A stretch of DNA of 64,000 nt from Streptomyces leeuwenhoekii (lineage in GTDB: Bacteria > Actinomycetota > Actinomycetes > Streptomycetales > Streptomycetaceae), in assembly GCF_001013905.1 (NCBI RefSeq), contig NZ_LN831790.1:5036001-5100000 (forward strand), in the 5' to 3' direction. Position 1 is the first letter of the stretch; every line of letters starts with the position of its first letter. The translations under genes and the position numbers were made by a program. The notes beneath the pieces were generated by a model that saw only the letters and a program-made list of their open reading frames with translations, was not told where the DNA came from and made no database searches. Positions 36,944 to 45,041 of this stretch are shown in pieces.

Positions 36944-38256
36944 CGAACCCGCACCACTCCGGCCCCGTGCCCACAGCTCCGAGTACCACCACCCAGAAAG
37001 CCCCGGTCGTGACCGCTTCACCCGTGCCGCCCCCCGGGGCGCAGACCATCCCGCCGACCGCCTCGCCGACGACCGCGCCGGCCACCGCCCCGGCGGACGG
37101 GGCCGCACCGGCCCGGCGCGCCCCCGTCCGGGACCGCTACTTCGACCTGCTGCGGGCGCTGGCCCTCTTCCGGGTGGTCCTGTACCACCTGACGGGCTGG
37201 GCCTGGCTGCCCGTCCTGTTCCCGTCCATGGGCGTGATGTTCGCCCTCGCGGGCAACCTCATGGCCCGCTCCCTCAAGCGCCCCGCGGTCCAGGTCGTGT
37301 GCAGCCGGATGCGCCGCCTGCTGCCGCCGCTGTGGCTGCTCGGGGCGGTGGGCGTGACCGGCATGCTGCTCCAGGGCTGGGGCCCGGACGGCGAGGAGCA
37401 CCCGGGCTGGTGGTGGTTCCACCTGGCGTTCTGGATCCTGCCGCTGAGCGACCCGCCCTACGCCGAGGGAGTCCAGGGCATCCACGGCGTCCTCGGCGAC
37501 GACTGGGCCGCCGAACTGGCCGGACCGCTGTGGTACATCCGTGCCTACCTCTGGTACGTCCTGCTCTCCCCGCTGCTGCTGCGCGCCCTGCGGGTCGTGC
37601 CGTGGGTGACGATCCTGGCGCCGGTCGCCCTGGCGGCCGCCCTCGAGTTCGGCTACCTGGAGCTGCCCGGCGAGCGCCTCCCCTCCGCCGTCGACGACTT
37701 CAGCACCTTCGGGGCCTGCTGGGTCCTCGGCATGGCCTACCGGGAAGGCGTCTTCCAGCGCGTTCCCCGGTACATCGTCCCGTCCGTGGCGCCGATCATC
37801 GCGTGCGTGGGCCTGTGGTACGCCCTGAACCACGACTTCCGGACCGGCCACGACCTCGACACCATCCCCTTCGCCGAGGCCCTGTGGTCCCTCGGCACGG
37901 TGATGCTGCTGCTGCACATCAGCCCCACCTGGAGCGAGTGGCCGCGCCGGCTGCGCCGCTGGGACCGGCTGATCACCCTGCTCAACTCCCGCGCCGTCAC
38001 CATCTACCTCTGGCACAACGTGTGCATCCTGGCCGCCGCGACCATGTGGGATCAGCTCTGGGGCGTCGACGTGCTGGGGGAGCACTTCTCCTGGCTGCTG
38101 GACAGCCCGTGGCCGGTCCTGGCGTTCACCTGGGTGCTCATCGGCGGCTGTGTCGTCTGGTTCGGCTGGATGGAGGACCTCGCCGCCAAGCGCAGGCCGC
38201 GGCTGTGGCCGGACGGCAGCACTCCCGCCCCGGCGGCGGGACACCGCAGGGCGTAG
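36940..38256 (+). CDS. Acyltransferase-3 family membrane protein
   Basis: A 438-residue protein whose ATG overlaps the matB stop (ATGA). A roughly 65-residue Pro/Thr-rich cytoplasmic tail precedes about ten membrane spans. The first conserved block, RDRYFDLLRALALFRVVLYHLTGW, carries the family His, and SRMRRLLPPLWLL is the typical second motif. Such enzymes O-acetylate or O-succinylate surface glycans or lipids. Coupling to matB suggests it modifies the MatB polymer or its carrier; this is inference. Confidence 0.85.
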   Translation: MTNPHHSGPVPTAPSTTTQKAPVVTASPVPPPGAQTIPPTASPTTAPATAPADGAAPARRAPVRDRYFDLLRALALFRVVLYHLTGWAWLPVLFPSMGVMFALAGNLMARSLKRPAVQVVCSRMRRLLPPLWLLGAVGVTGMLLQGWGPDGEEHPGWWWFHLAFWILPLSDPPYAEGVQGIHGVLGDDWAAELAGPLWYIRAYLWYVLLSPLLLRALRVVPWVTILAPVALAAALEFGYLELPGERLPSAVDDFSTFGACWVLGMAYREGVFQRVPRYIVPSVAPIIACVGLWYALNHDFRTGHDLDTIPFAEALWSLGTVMLLLHISPTWSEWPRRLRRWDRLITLLNSRAVTIYLWHNVCILAAATMWDQLWGVDVLGEHFSWLLDSPWPVLAFTWVLIGGCVVWFGWMEDLAAKRRPRLWPDGSTPAPAAGHRRA

Positions 38257-38432
38257 GGCCGGGGCCCGGGGCGCCCCGCCCGCCCGCCCGGCGGCCCCGG
38301 AAGCCTCCTCTCATCCCGCGGCCCCGCGGCGTGAGAGCAACGTTCCCTTCCGGTCACCCACCGCCACAGGGCCGAAACGCGCCCTCCCTAGCTTCGGAAG
38401 CCAGTCGAGCTCCGGAGCACCGTGGAGGCGTC

Positions 38433-39815
38433 ATGACAGCCCCGAGCACAACGTCCGCACCCCCGGACAGGGGTGGCCGCTGGATCCAGCACTGGGACCC
38501 CGAGGACGAGACGTTCTGGAAGGAGACGGGGGAGAAGGTCGCCCGGCGCAACCTGCTCTTCTCCGTGCTCTCCGAGCACATCGGCTTCTCGGTGTGGACC
38601 CTGTGGTCGGTGCTGGTGCTCTTCATGGGCCCGGAGTACGGGCTGACCCCGGCCGACAAGTTCCTGCTCACCTCGGTGGTCACCCTGGTCGGCGCGGTGG
38701 TGCGGGTGCCCTACACCTTCGCCATCGCCCTCTTCGGCGGCCGGAACTGGACGGTGATCTCGGCCGCGCTGCTCCTCGTGCCCACCGTCGCGGCCTTCGC
38801 GGTGATGGAGCCCGGCACCTCCTTCTCCACCTTCCTCCTCGTCGGCCTGCTCGCGGGCGTCGGCGGCGGCAACTTCGCCTCCTCCATGACCAACATCAAC
38901 GCCTTCTTCCCGCTCCGGAAGAAGGGCTGGGCCCTGGGCCTGAACGCCGGCGGCGGCAACATCGGCGTGCCCGTCATCCAGCTCGCCGCCCTCGCGATCA
39001 TCGGGGCCGGCGGCGGCCCGCGCGTGCTGCTCGGCATCTACATCCCGCTCGTCGTCGTCGCGGCCACCCTCGCCTGGTTCCGCATGGACAACATCGCGTC
39101 CGTGAAGAACGACACCGGAGCCGCCAAGGACGCCGCGCGGGACGCCCACACCTGGATCATGTCGTTCATCTACGTCGGCACGTTCGGCTCGTTCATCGGC
39201 TACAGCTTCGCCTTCGGGCAGGTCCTGCAGAACCAGTTCGGCCGTACGCCGCTGGAGGCCGCGTACGTCACCTTCATTGGCCCGCTGCTCGGCTCGCTGA
39301 TCCGGCCGCTGGGCGGCTCGCTCGCCGACCGGTACGGCGGGGCGCGGATCACGCTGTGGAACTTCGTCGCCATGGCGGCGGCCACCGCGGTCCTCGTCGC
39401 CGCCGCCATGCGGGAGTCGCTCGGCCTGTTCACCGTCGCCTTCGTGGTGCTGTTCGTGCTCAGCGGGCTCGGCAACGGCTCCACGTTCAAGATGATCCCG
39501 GGCATCTTCCAGCGCAAGGCCCTGGCCCGGGGCCTGACGGGGGAGGAGGCCGCCCGCTACGGACGCCGGCTCTCCGGTGCCTCCATGGGCCTGATCGGCG
39601 CGGTCGGCGCGCTCGGCGGCGTCGGCATCAACCTCGCCTTCCGGCAGTCGTTCCTCTCCTACGGCACCGGCACCGGCGCCTTCGTCGCCTTCCTCGTCTT
39701 CTACGCCGCCTGCTTCGCCGTGACCTGGGCCGTATACCTTCGCCGCCCGGCCGCCAGGGGTGCCACCCCGGCCGCGACCGGCGGGAAGGCGGAGTTGAGC
39801 TACGCCGAGGTGTGA
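38433..39815 (+). CDS. narK: Nitrate/nitrite MFS transporter (NarK type)
   Basis: A 460-residue NarK/NasA-family transporter with about 12 spans. Both nitrate signatures are clear: GVGGGNFASSMTNINAFFP and, in the second half, SGASMGLIGAVGALGGVG. The ATG at 38433 has GTGGAGGCG just upstream. It is followed by nnaR, so nitrate import for assimilation is the probable role. The 176-bp upstream gap contains GTCAC and GAAAC elements near 38355-38385 that recall GlnR half-sites, but the spacing is irregular, so I do not claim a site. Confidence 0.93.
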   Translation: MTAPSTTSAPPDRGGRWIQHWDPEDETFWKETGEKVARRNLLFSVLSEHIGFSVWTLWSVLVLFMGPEYGLTPADKFLLTSVVTLVGAVVRVPYTFAIALFGGRNWTVISAALLLVPTVAAFAVMEPGTSFSTFLLVGLLAGVGGGNFASSMTNINAFFPLRKKGWALGLNAGGGNIGVPVIQLAALAIIGAGGGPRVLLGIYIPLVVVAATLAWFRMDNIASVKNDTGAAKDAARDAHTWIMSFIYVGTFGSFIGYSFAFGQVLQNQFGRTPLEAAYVTFIGPLLGSLIRPLGGSLADRYGGARITLWNFVAMAAATAVLVAAAMRESLGLFTVAFVVLFVLSGLGNGSTFKMIPGIFQRKALARGLTGEEAARYGRRLSGASMGLIGAVGALGGVGINLAFRQSFLSYGTGTGAFVAFLVFYAACFAVTWAVYLRRPAARGATPAATGGKAELSYAEV

Positions 39816-39847
39816 CGTAACACGGGGGACATGGATCCGATCCGATC

Positions 39848-39867
39848 CTGTCACGAGCCGTTGACAG
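39848..39867. promoter_or_regulatory. Inverted repeat upstream of nnaR
   Basis: CTGTCA-n8-TGACAG lies 46 bp before the nnaR start, and a nested CGAGCC/GGCTCG repeat overlaps it. TTGACA inside it could be a -35. It is a candidate operator, possibly for autoregulation. Confidence 0.35.
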
Positions 39868-39913
39868 GCTCGTACGACACCTGAGCGCGGATGACCGAAG
39901 CGGGACGAGAGCC

Positions 39914-41065
39914 ATGGACGACGAACAGCAGCGACCCGACCACGGCCCCCTGGCCGGCTTCACCGTGGGGGTGACCGCCGCCCGCCGGGCCGACGAACTG
40001 GGGGCCCTCCTCCAGCGGCGCGGAGCCGCCGTCCTGCACGCCCCCGCCCTGCGGATCGTGCCCCTCGCCGACGACAGCGAGCTCCTCGCCGCCACCAAGC
40101 AGCTCATCGACCAGGCGCCCGACGTGGTCGTGGCCACCACCGCGATCGGGTTCCGGGGCTGGGTCGAGGCCGCCGACGGATGGGGTCTGGGCGAGGCCCT
40201 GCTGGACCGGCTGCGCTCCGTGGAGCTGCTGGCGCGCGGCCCCAAGGTCAAGGGCGCGGTGCGGGCCGCCGGGCTGACCGAGCAGTGGTCGCCGTCGTCC
40301 GAGTCCATGGCCGAGGTGCTCGACCGGCTGCTGGAGGAGGGTGTCGACGGCCGCCGGATCGCCGTCCAGTTGCACGGCGAGCCACTGCCCGGGTTCGTGG
40401 AGGCGCTGCGGGCGGGCGGCGCCGAGGTCGTCGGGGTGCCGGTCTACCGGTGGCTGCCGCCGGAGGACCTCGGCCCCGTCGACCGGCTGCTGGACGCCGC
40501 CGTCTCCCGCGGCGTGGACGCCCTGACCTTCACCAGCGCGCCCGCCGCCGCGTCCCTGCTGAACCGCGCCGAGCAGCGCGGCCTGCTGCCCGCGCTGCTC
40601 ACCGCCCTCGGCCACGACGTCCTGCCGGCCTGCGTCGGCCCGGTCACCGCGCTGCCGCTCCAGGCGCGCGGCGTGGACACCGTCCAGCCCGAGCGCTTCC
40701 GCCTCGGCCCGCTCGTCCAACTGCTGTGCCAGGAACTCCCGGCCCGCGCGCGGGCGTTGCCCATCGCCGGGCACCGGATGGAGATCCGCGGGCACGCCGT
40801 GCTGGTCGACGACGAGCTCAGGCCCGTACCCCCCGCGGGGATGGCGCTGCTGCGGACCCTGTCCCGGCGGCCCGGCTGGGTCGTGCCCCGCGCGGAGCTG
40901 CTGCGGGCGCTGCCCGGCGCCGGGCGCGACGAGCACGCGGTGGAGACGGCGATGGCCCGGCTGCGCACGGCCCTCGGGGCACCGAAACTGATCCAGACCG
41001 TCGTCAAGCGCGGCTACCGGCTGGCGCTGGACCCGGCCGCCGACGCCAAGTACGCCGACGCCTGA
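39914..41065 (+). CDS. nnaR: HemD-like regulator with OmpR-type DNA-binding domain (NnaR)
   Basis: A 383-residue protein. Residues ~15-265 form a two-lobed uroporphyrinogen-III-synthase fold (GFTVGVTAARRADELGALLQRRGA; FTSAPAAASLL). Residues ~285-375 form a winged-helix domain (LRTLSRRPGWVVPRAELLRAL, VETAMARLRTALGAPKLIQTVVKRGYRL). This fusion next to narK corresponds to NnaR, a co-activator of nitrate/nitrite assimilation genes in Streptomyces. Whether the HemD part keeps enzyme activity cannot be judged from the sequence. Confidence 0.9.
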   Translation: MDDEQQRPDHGPLAGFTVGVTAARRADELGALLQRRGAAVLHAPALRIVPLADDSELLAATKQLIDQAPDVVVATTAIGFRGWVEAADGWGLGEALLDRLRSVELLARGPKVKGAVRAAGLTEQWSPSSESMAEVLDRLLEEGVDGRRIAVQLHGEPLPGFVEALRAGGAEVVGVPVYRWLPPEDLGPVDRLLDAAVSRGVDALTFTSAPAAASLLNRAEQRGLLPALLTALGHDVLPACVGPVTALPLQARGVDTVQPERFRLGPLVQLLCQELPARARALPIAGHRMEIRGHAVLVDDELRPVPPAGMALLRTLSRRPGWVVPRAELLRALPGAGRDEHAVETAMARLRTALGAPKLIQTVVKRGYRLALDPAADAKYADA

Positions 41066-41206
41066 GGCGGACGCACCGGCCGCGCGAGAGGGGTTACCCG
41101 CTCCGGAGCGGGCAGGCACTGTAGAGGGAGCGGTTCGGTTCCCCGGCTCCCGCTGCCCTTCCTTGCCGGCTCCTCACCGGGGCGACCTTTAGGCGGTGAC
41201 AGGCAC

Positions 41207-41800
41207 ATGGCACTGGGTTCGGCCACGGCCCCCTACGAACTGCGGTTCGACACCGGGCGGATCTGCCTGGACCTCCTCGCCACCGCCCACCCCACCGAAC
41301 GGCTCGGCTCCGTCGCGGTCCTGCGCGCCTGGATCGCCGGCTCCGGACTGGTCCCGCCCGGCACCTCCCTGGCCCACGCCGACCCCTCCTGGCCGGCCGC
41401 CTTCCGCGAACTGCGGGCGCAGCTCGGCCCGTTGCTGCGCGGCCGGGCCGCACCCGGCACCGAGCCCCACGACCGCGCCCTCGCCCGCGTGAACGACACC
41501 GCCCGCGCCGCGCCCCCCGCCCCCCGCGCGGTCCGCGGCGACGACGGCACCCTGATCCGGCAGCTGGCGCAGCCGCCCGAGCCGGCCGCGCTGCTCGGCG
41601 CGATCGCCCGGGACGCCGTGGACCTGCTCACCGACCCGGTCGCGCGGGCGGGCCTGCGGCAGTGCGAGGGCGACAACTGCCCCATCGTCTACCTGGACAC
41701 CTCCCGGGGCCGCCGCAGGCGCTGGTGCTCCAGCGAGATCTGCGGCAACCGCGAACGCGTCGCCCGCCACCGCCGCCGCGTCGCCCTCGCCCGGGCCTAG
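41207..41800 (+). CDS. CGNR zinc-finger / ABATE-domain protein
   Basis: A 197-residue protein. The N-terminal part (RFDTGRICLDLLATAHPTERL) is the ABATE domain. The C-terminal part holds CEGDNC, then WCSSEICGNRERVARHRRR, the CGNR finger with four Cys ligands and a basic helix. The family is thought to bind DNA and act as a stress-related regulator, and the ligand of the ABATE domain is unknown. A repeat-rich, palindrome-containing region follows directly. Confidence 0.88.
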   Translation: MALGSATAPYELRFDTGRICLDLLATAHPTERLGSVAVLRAWIAGSGLVPPGTSLAHADPSWPAAFRELRAQLGPLLRGRAAPGTEPHDRALARVNDTARAAPPAPRAVRGDDGTLIRQLAQPPEPAALLGAIARDAVDLLTDPVARAGLRQCEGDNCPIVYLDTSRGRRRRWCSSEICGNRERVARHRRRVALARA

Positions 41801-41812
41801 GGTCTTTTCCTC

Positions 41813-42060
41813 TGGATCGGGCCGGTGCAGGTCGGGTCAGATCGGTTAGGGCCGGTTCGGGCCGGTTCAGTCCGAATCCAGTTCGGGTCGGACCAGGCCG
41901 GACCAGGCCGGACCAGGCCGGACTAGGCTGGATCAGGTCGAACTATTCCGGACCGGGCCGTAGATCGGACTGGTCTGGGTCTGGGCCATATCGGTCCGGT
42001 CCGGTCCGGTCCGGTCCGGACCGGACCGGATCAGGACCGGATCAGGACCGGTGCCGGACC
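41813..42060. repeat. GGTCC/GGACC-type short repeat region with 26-bp palindrome
   Basis: Loose 5-10 bp units fill this gap: GGACCAGGCC three times in tandem at 41890-41920, CGGTT/CGGGTC variants, then GGTCC repeated, switching to GGACC. The switch makes a perfect palindrome at 42005-42030 centred on TCCGGA, followed by two GGATCAGGACC units. It separates the CGNR gene from the helicase gene. The remainder of the 511-bp gap (to 42311) holds no supported gene. A related CGGTCC pattern occurs after pkaA (19910-20040). Confidence 0.8.
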
Positions 42061-42311
42061 CCGCGGGCCCCGCACGATCCGAGCGACAGGCCCCGGCGGA
42101 CCAGTCTTCCCCGGGTGGGCGCGAGGGGCGCGCCGGGTGCCGCGCCCGCGGACGGCCGGGCGCGGCGGCGCCGCCCGCGCCCCGGTCGGCCGGCCGCCGC
42201 CGCGCGGTCCCGCCCGCCGGCGGGAAGCGACCCGTAGGGGACCGCGCGTAGCCTCCACCGGCTCCCTTCGCGTACGGTTGACGGCTGCCCAGCACGTCAG
42301 AAGGGGGCCCG

Positions 42312-44672
42312 GTGGCCGCACAGGCGCAACAGGAATCGGCGGTCGACTCGGTACCGGACGGTCACGACTCCGTCCGCGAACGAGAGATCCGTATCGAACA
42401 GGAACACCTGGACCGGGTGTACCACCGCCTCGAGGAGAAGATCCACGAGGCCGAGTTCCTGATGAACGACGCGGCCCGGCGCGGCCAGGTCGGCACACCC
42501 GGCGCGCTCGCCGAACGCGACGCGCAGGTCTTCCGCGCGGGCATCCACCTCAACCGCCTGCACAGCGAGTACGAGGACTTCCTCTTCGGCCGGATCGACC
42601 TGCTGCTCGGCAAGGACGGCAAGAAGGGCCCCGACGGGGCGTACACCGCCGTGGAGCCGGCCGAGGGGGCCGTGCGCGAGGACGGCACGGCGGACATCGC
42701 CGAGACCCTCCACATCGGCCGCATGGGCGTCCTGGACGAGGACTACACCCCGCTGGTCATCGACTGGCGGGCCCCCGCCGCCGCCCCCTTCTACCGCTCC
42801 ACCCCGGTCGACCCCGGACGGGTGGTGCGCCGCCGTGTCATCCGCTCCAAGGGGCGGCGGGTCCTCGGTGTCGAGGACGACCTGATGCGCCCCGAGCTGA
42901 CGGCGCGCCTGGACGGCCGGGAGCTGGCCGTCATCGGCGACGGCGCGCTGATGGCCGCCCTCGGCCGGTCCCGCGGCCACACCATGCGGGACATCGTCGC
43001 CTCCATCCAGGCCGAGCAGGACCTGGTCATCCGCGCCCCCGCCGCCTCCGTGACCTACGTCGAGGGCGGCCCCGGCACCGGCAAGACAGCCGTCGCCCTG
43101 CACCGCGCGGCCTACCTGCTCTACCAGGACCGGCGCCGCTACGCGGGCGGCATCCTGATCGTCTCCCCGACCCCTCTCCTGGTCGCCTACACCGAGGGCG
43201 TGCTGCCTTCCCTCGGCGAGGAGGGCCAGGTCGCCATCCGCGCCATGGGCTCCCTGGTGGACGGGGCGGAGGCGACGCTGTACGACTCCCCGTCCGTGGC
43301 CCGCGCCAAGGGCTCCTCCCGCATGCTGAAGGTGCTGCGCAGGGCCGCGCGCGGCGCCCTGGAGCGGAACGGTTCGCCGGACCGGCTGCGCGTCGTCGCC
43401 TTCGGCCGCCGGCTCGAACTGGAGGCCGAAGAGCTGGCGGAGATCCGCCGCACCGCCCTCGGCGGCACCGCCCCGGTGAACCTGCTGCGCCCCCGCGCCC
43501 GCAAACTGCTGCTGGACGCGCTGTGGGGCAGGTCCGGCGCCGCCGGCCGCCACACCGACCCCGAGCTCGCCGCCGAGCTGCGCTCCTCCTTCGACGAGGA
43601 CGTCACCGGCGAGGACGCCTTCGTCGCGTTCCTCGACGCCTGGTGGCCCGAGCTGACCCCGCGGGACGTGCTGGCGGCCATGGCGGACGACAAGCGGCTG
43701 GGCCGCTGGTCCCGGCGGGTCCTCAACCAAGGCGAGGTCCGCAAGGTCGCCCGCTCGCTCCAGCGCGAGGGGTACTCCGTGCACGACATCGCGCTGCTGG
43801 ACGAGCTCCAGGCCATCCTCGGCGCCCCCGCCCGGCCCCGCCGCAAGCGCGAGATCGACCCGCTGGACCAGCTCACCGGCCTCCAGGAGCTGATGCCGGT
43901 GCGCGAGGAGACCCAGCGGGAGCGGGCCGAGCGGCTGGCGCAGGAGCGCACCGAGTACGCGCACGTCATCGTCGACGAGGCCCAGGACCTCACGCCGATG
44001 CAGTGGCGGATGGTGGGCCGGCGCGGCCGGCACGCCACCTGGACGATCGTCGGCGACCCGGCCCAGTCCTCCTGGTCCGACCCCGACGAGGCCGCCGCGG
44101 CCCGCGACGAGGCCCTCGGCAGCCGCCCGCCCGCCTCCCACCACCACCCCTCCAAGGAAGGCCCTTCGGGCCTCCCCATCCGTGGCCGCCGCTTCCGCCT
44201 GACGGTGAACTACCGCAACCCGTCCGAGATCGCCGACCTGGCCTCCCGGGTGCTCGCCCTGGCCATGCCCGGCTCCGAACCGCCGTCCGCGGTGCGCTCC
44301 ACCGGCGTGGAGCCCCGCTTCACGGTCGCGGGCGACTCGCTCGGGCGGACCGTCCGCGAGGAGGCCGCGCGGCTGCTGGAGCTGGTCGACGGCACCGTCG
44401 GCGTCGTCGTGGCCATGCAGCGCCGCGAGGAGGCCCGGCGCTGGCTGGCGGGGCTCGGGGACCGGGTGGTGGCGCTCGGCAGCCTGGAGGCCAAGGGCCT
44501 GGAGTACGACGCGACGCTCGTCGTCTCCCCGGCCGAGATCGCCGACGAGTCACCGGCCGGCCTGCGGGTGCTCTACGTCGCCCTGACCCGGGCCACCCAG
44601 CAGCTCACGGTCGTCTCCGGACAGCGGGACGAGCCCGACGCGGCGGGGGTGCCGGACCTGTTGCGGGACTGA
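42312..44672 (+). CDS. HelD/HelR-type UvrD-like helicase
   Basis: A 786-residue SF1 ATPase from GTG 42312. The N-terminus is a long charged coiled-coil (REREIRIEQEHLDRVYHRLEEKIHEAEF). HelD-specific blocks precede the ATPase (GRMGVLDEDYTPLVIDWRAPAAAPFYRST). Motifs seen: Walker A GGPGTGKT (252-259), Walker B VIVDEAQDL, GDPAQ, VNYRNPSEIADLA and YVALTRATQQL. HelD proteins bind RNA polymerase and release stalled complexes, and the HelR branch protects against rifamycins. I see no rifamycin-associated promoter element upstream, so I cannot tell HelD from HelR. Confidence 0.88.
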   Translation: MAAQAQQESAVDSVPDGHDSVREREIRIEQEHLDRVYHRLEEKIHEAEFLMNDAARRGQVGTPGALAERDAQVFRAGIHLNRLHSEYEDFLFGRIDLLLGKDGKKGPDGAYTAVEPAEGAVREDGTADIAETLHIGRMGVLDEDYTPLVIDWRAPAAAPFYRSTPVDPGRVVRRRVIRSKGRRVLGVEDDLMRPELTARLDGRELAVIGDGALMAALGRSRGHTMRDIVASIQAEQDLVIRAPAASVTYVEGGPGTGKTAVALHRAAYLLYQDRRRYAGGILIVSPTPLLVAYTEGVLPSLGEEGQVAIRAMGSLVDGAEATLYDSPSVARAKGSSRMLKVLRRAARGALERNGSPDRLRVVAFGRRLELEAEELAEIRRTALGGTAPVNLLRPRARKLLLDALWGRSGAAGRHTDPELAAELRSSFDEDVTGEDAFVAFLDAWWPELTPRDVLAAMADDKRLGRWSRRVLNQGEVRKVARSLQREGYSVHDIALLDELQAILGAPARPRRKREIDPLDQLTGLQELMPVREETQRERAERLAQERTEYAHVIVDEAQDLTPMQWRMVGRRGRHATWTIVGDPAQSSWSDPDEAAAARDEALGSRPPASHHHPSKEGPSGLPIRGRRFRLTVNYRNPSEIADLASRVLALAMPGSEPPSAVRSTGVEPRFTVAGDSLGRTVREEAARLLELVDGTVGVVVAMQRREEARRWLAGLGDRVVALGSLEAKGLEYDATLVVSPAEIADESPAGLRVLYVALTRATQQLTVVSGQRDEPDAAGVPDLLRD

Positions 44673-44720
44673 GATCCGGCGGGATCGAGCGGACGGGAAT
44701 GGCGTACCGGATCCGTTTGT

Positions 44721-44726
44721 TAGCCT
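44721..44726 (+). promoter_or_regulatory. -10 TAGCCT of the small RNA/leader
   Basis: TAGCCT (TANNNT) lies 5 bp before the 5' arm of the structured RNA at 44731. No good -35 is visible. Confidence 0.4.
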
Positions 44727-44730
44727 GGAT

Positions 44731-44869
44731 GTGACACCGGCCCGATCCAAGCCCCCGGGCCCAACCTTCGTCGCTACGAGCGACCACTTGCCGCGAGGCG
44801 AGCATGGCGGGTCGGTGTCACCTACCTGAGAGAGACCCACGTCACGACATGTGACGTGGGTCTCTTTCT
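44731..44869 (+). ncRNA. Structured small RNA or leader upstream of malic enzyme
   Basis: A closing stem pairs GTGACACCGGCCCG (44731-44744) with CGGGTCGGTGTCAC (44808-44821): 14 pairs, one a G-U. Inside are a hairpin GTCGCT-acg-AGCGAC and a small GCC-gcga-GGC hairpin. A 15-bp intrinsic terminator follows at once. A -10 hexamer lies just 5' and the next gene starts 173 bp after the terminator, so a stand-alone roughly 140-nt RNA is most likely. An attenuating leader is the alternative: a 16-codon frame (MAGRCHLPERDPRHDM) starts at 44804. From memory, an sRNA has been reported in this interval in S. coelicolor, but I cannot verify that. Confidence 0.6.
44831..44869 (+). terminator. Intrinsic terminator of the small RNA
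   Basis: A perfect 15-bp stem (AGAGACCCACGTCAC / GTGACGTGGGTCTCT) with a 5-nt loop and a following TTCTTT stretch. It is one of the two strongest intrinsic terminators in the window. Confidence 0.9.
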
Positions 44870-45041
44870 TTGTCTTACTAAATCTCGTATGGTGGAAATC
44901 ACTTTCCGAAAACGGCACCCTTTGCCGAACGGCGTGCGAACAAAACGTTCGCAATCCGGGGCGGCTACCACGTACTGCGGGGTAGGTGCGACGATCGGAC
45001 GGCATAACTTCGCGACACGGTGAAAGCAGAGGAAGTCGGCC

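Noticed and set aside
38340..38390. GlnR binding site ahead of narK (GTCAC and GAAAC elements).
   Set aside because: The spacing between elements does not follow the regular 6-bp interval of GlnR boxes, so I kept it only as a remark.
41994..42045. CRISPR-like short repeats in the GGTCC field.
   Set aside because: Units are 5-10 bp, contiguous and without unique spacers, and no cas genes are near.
41801..42311. Rifamycin-associated promoter element ahead of the helicase gene.
   Set aside because: I could not find the GGGGCTTGC-type inverted repeat; only GGTCC-type repeats are present.
44770..44800. Possible guanidine-II (mini-ykkC) riboswitch, because a hairpin loop contains ACG and a second hairpin follows.
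   Set aside because: The first loop is ACG closed by U-A rather than an ACGR tetraloop, and the second loop is GCGA. The required pair of ACGR loops is absent.
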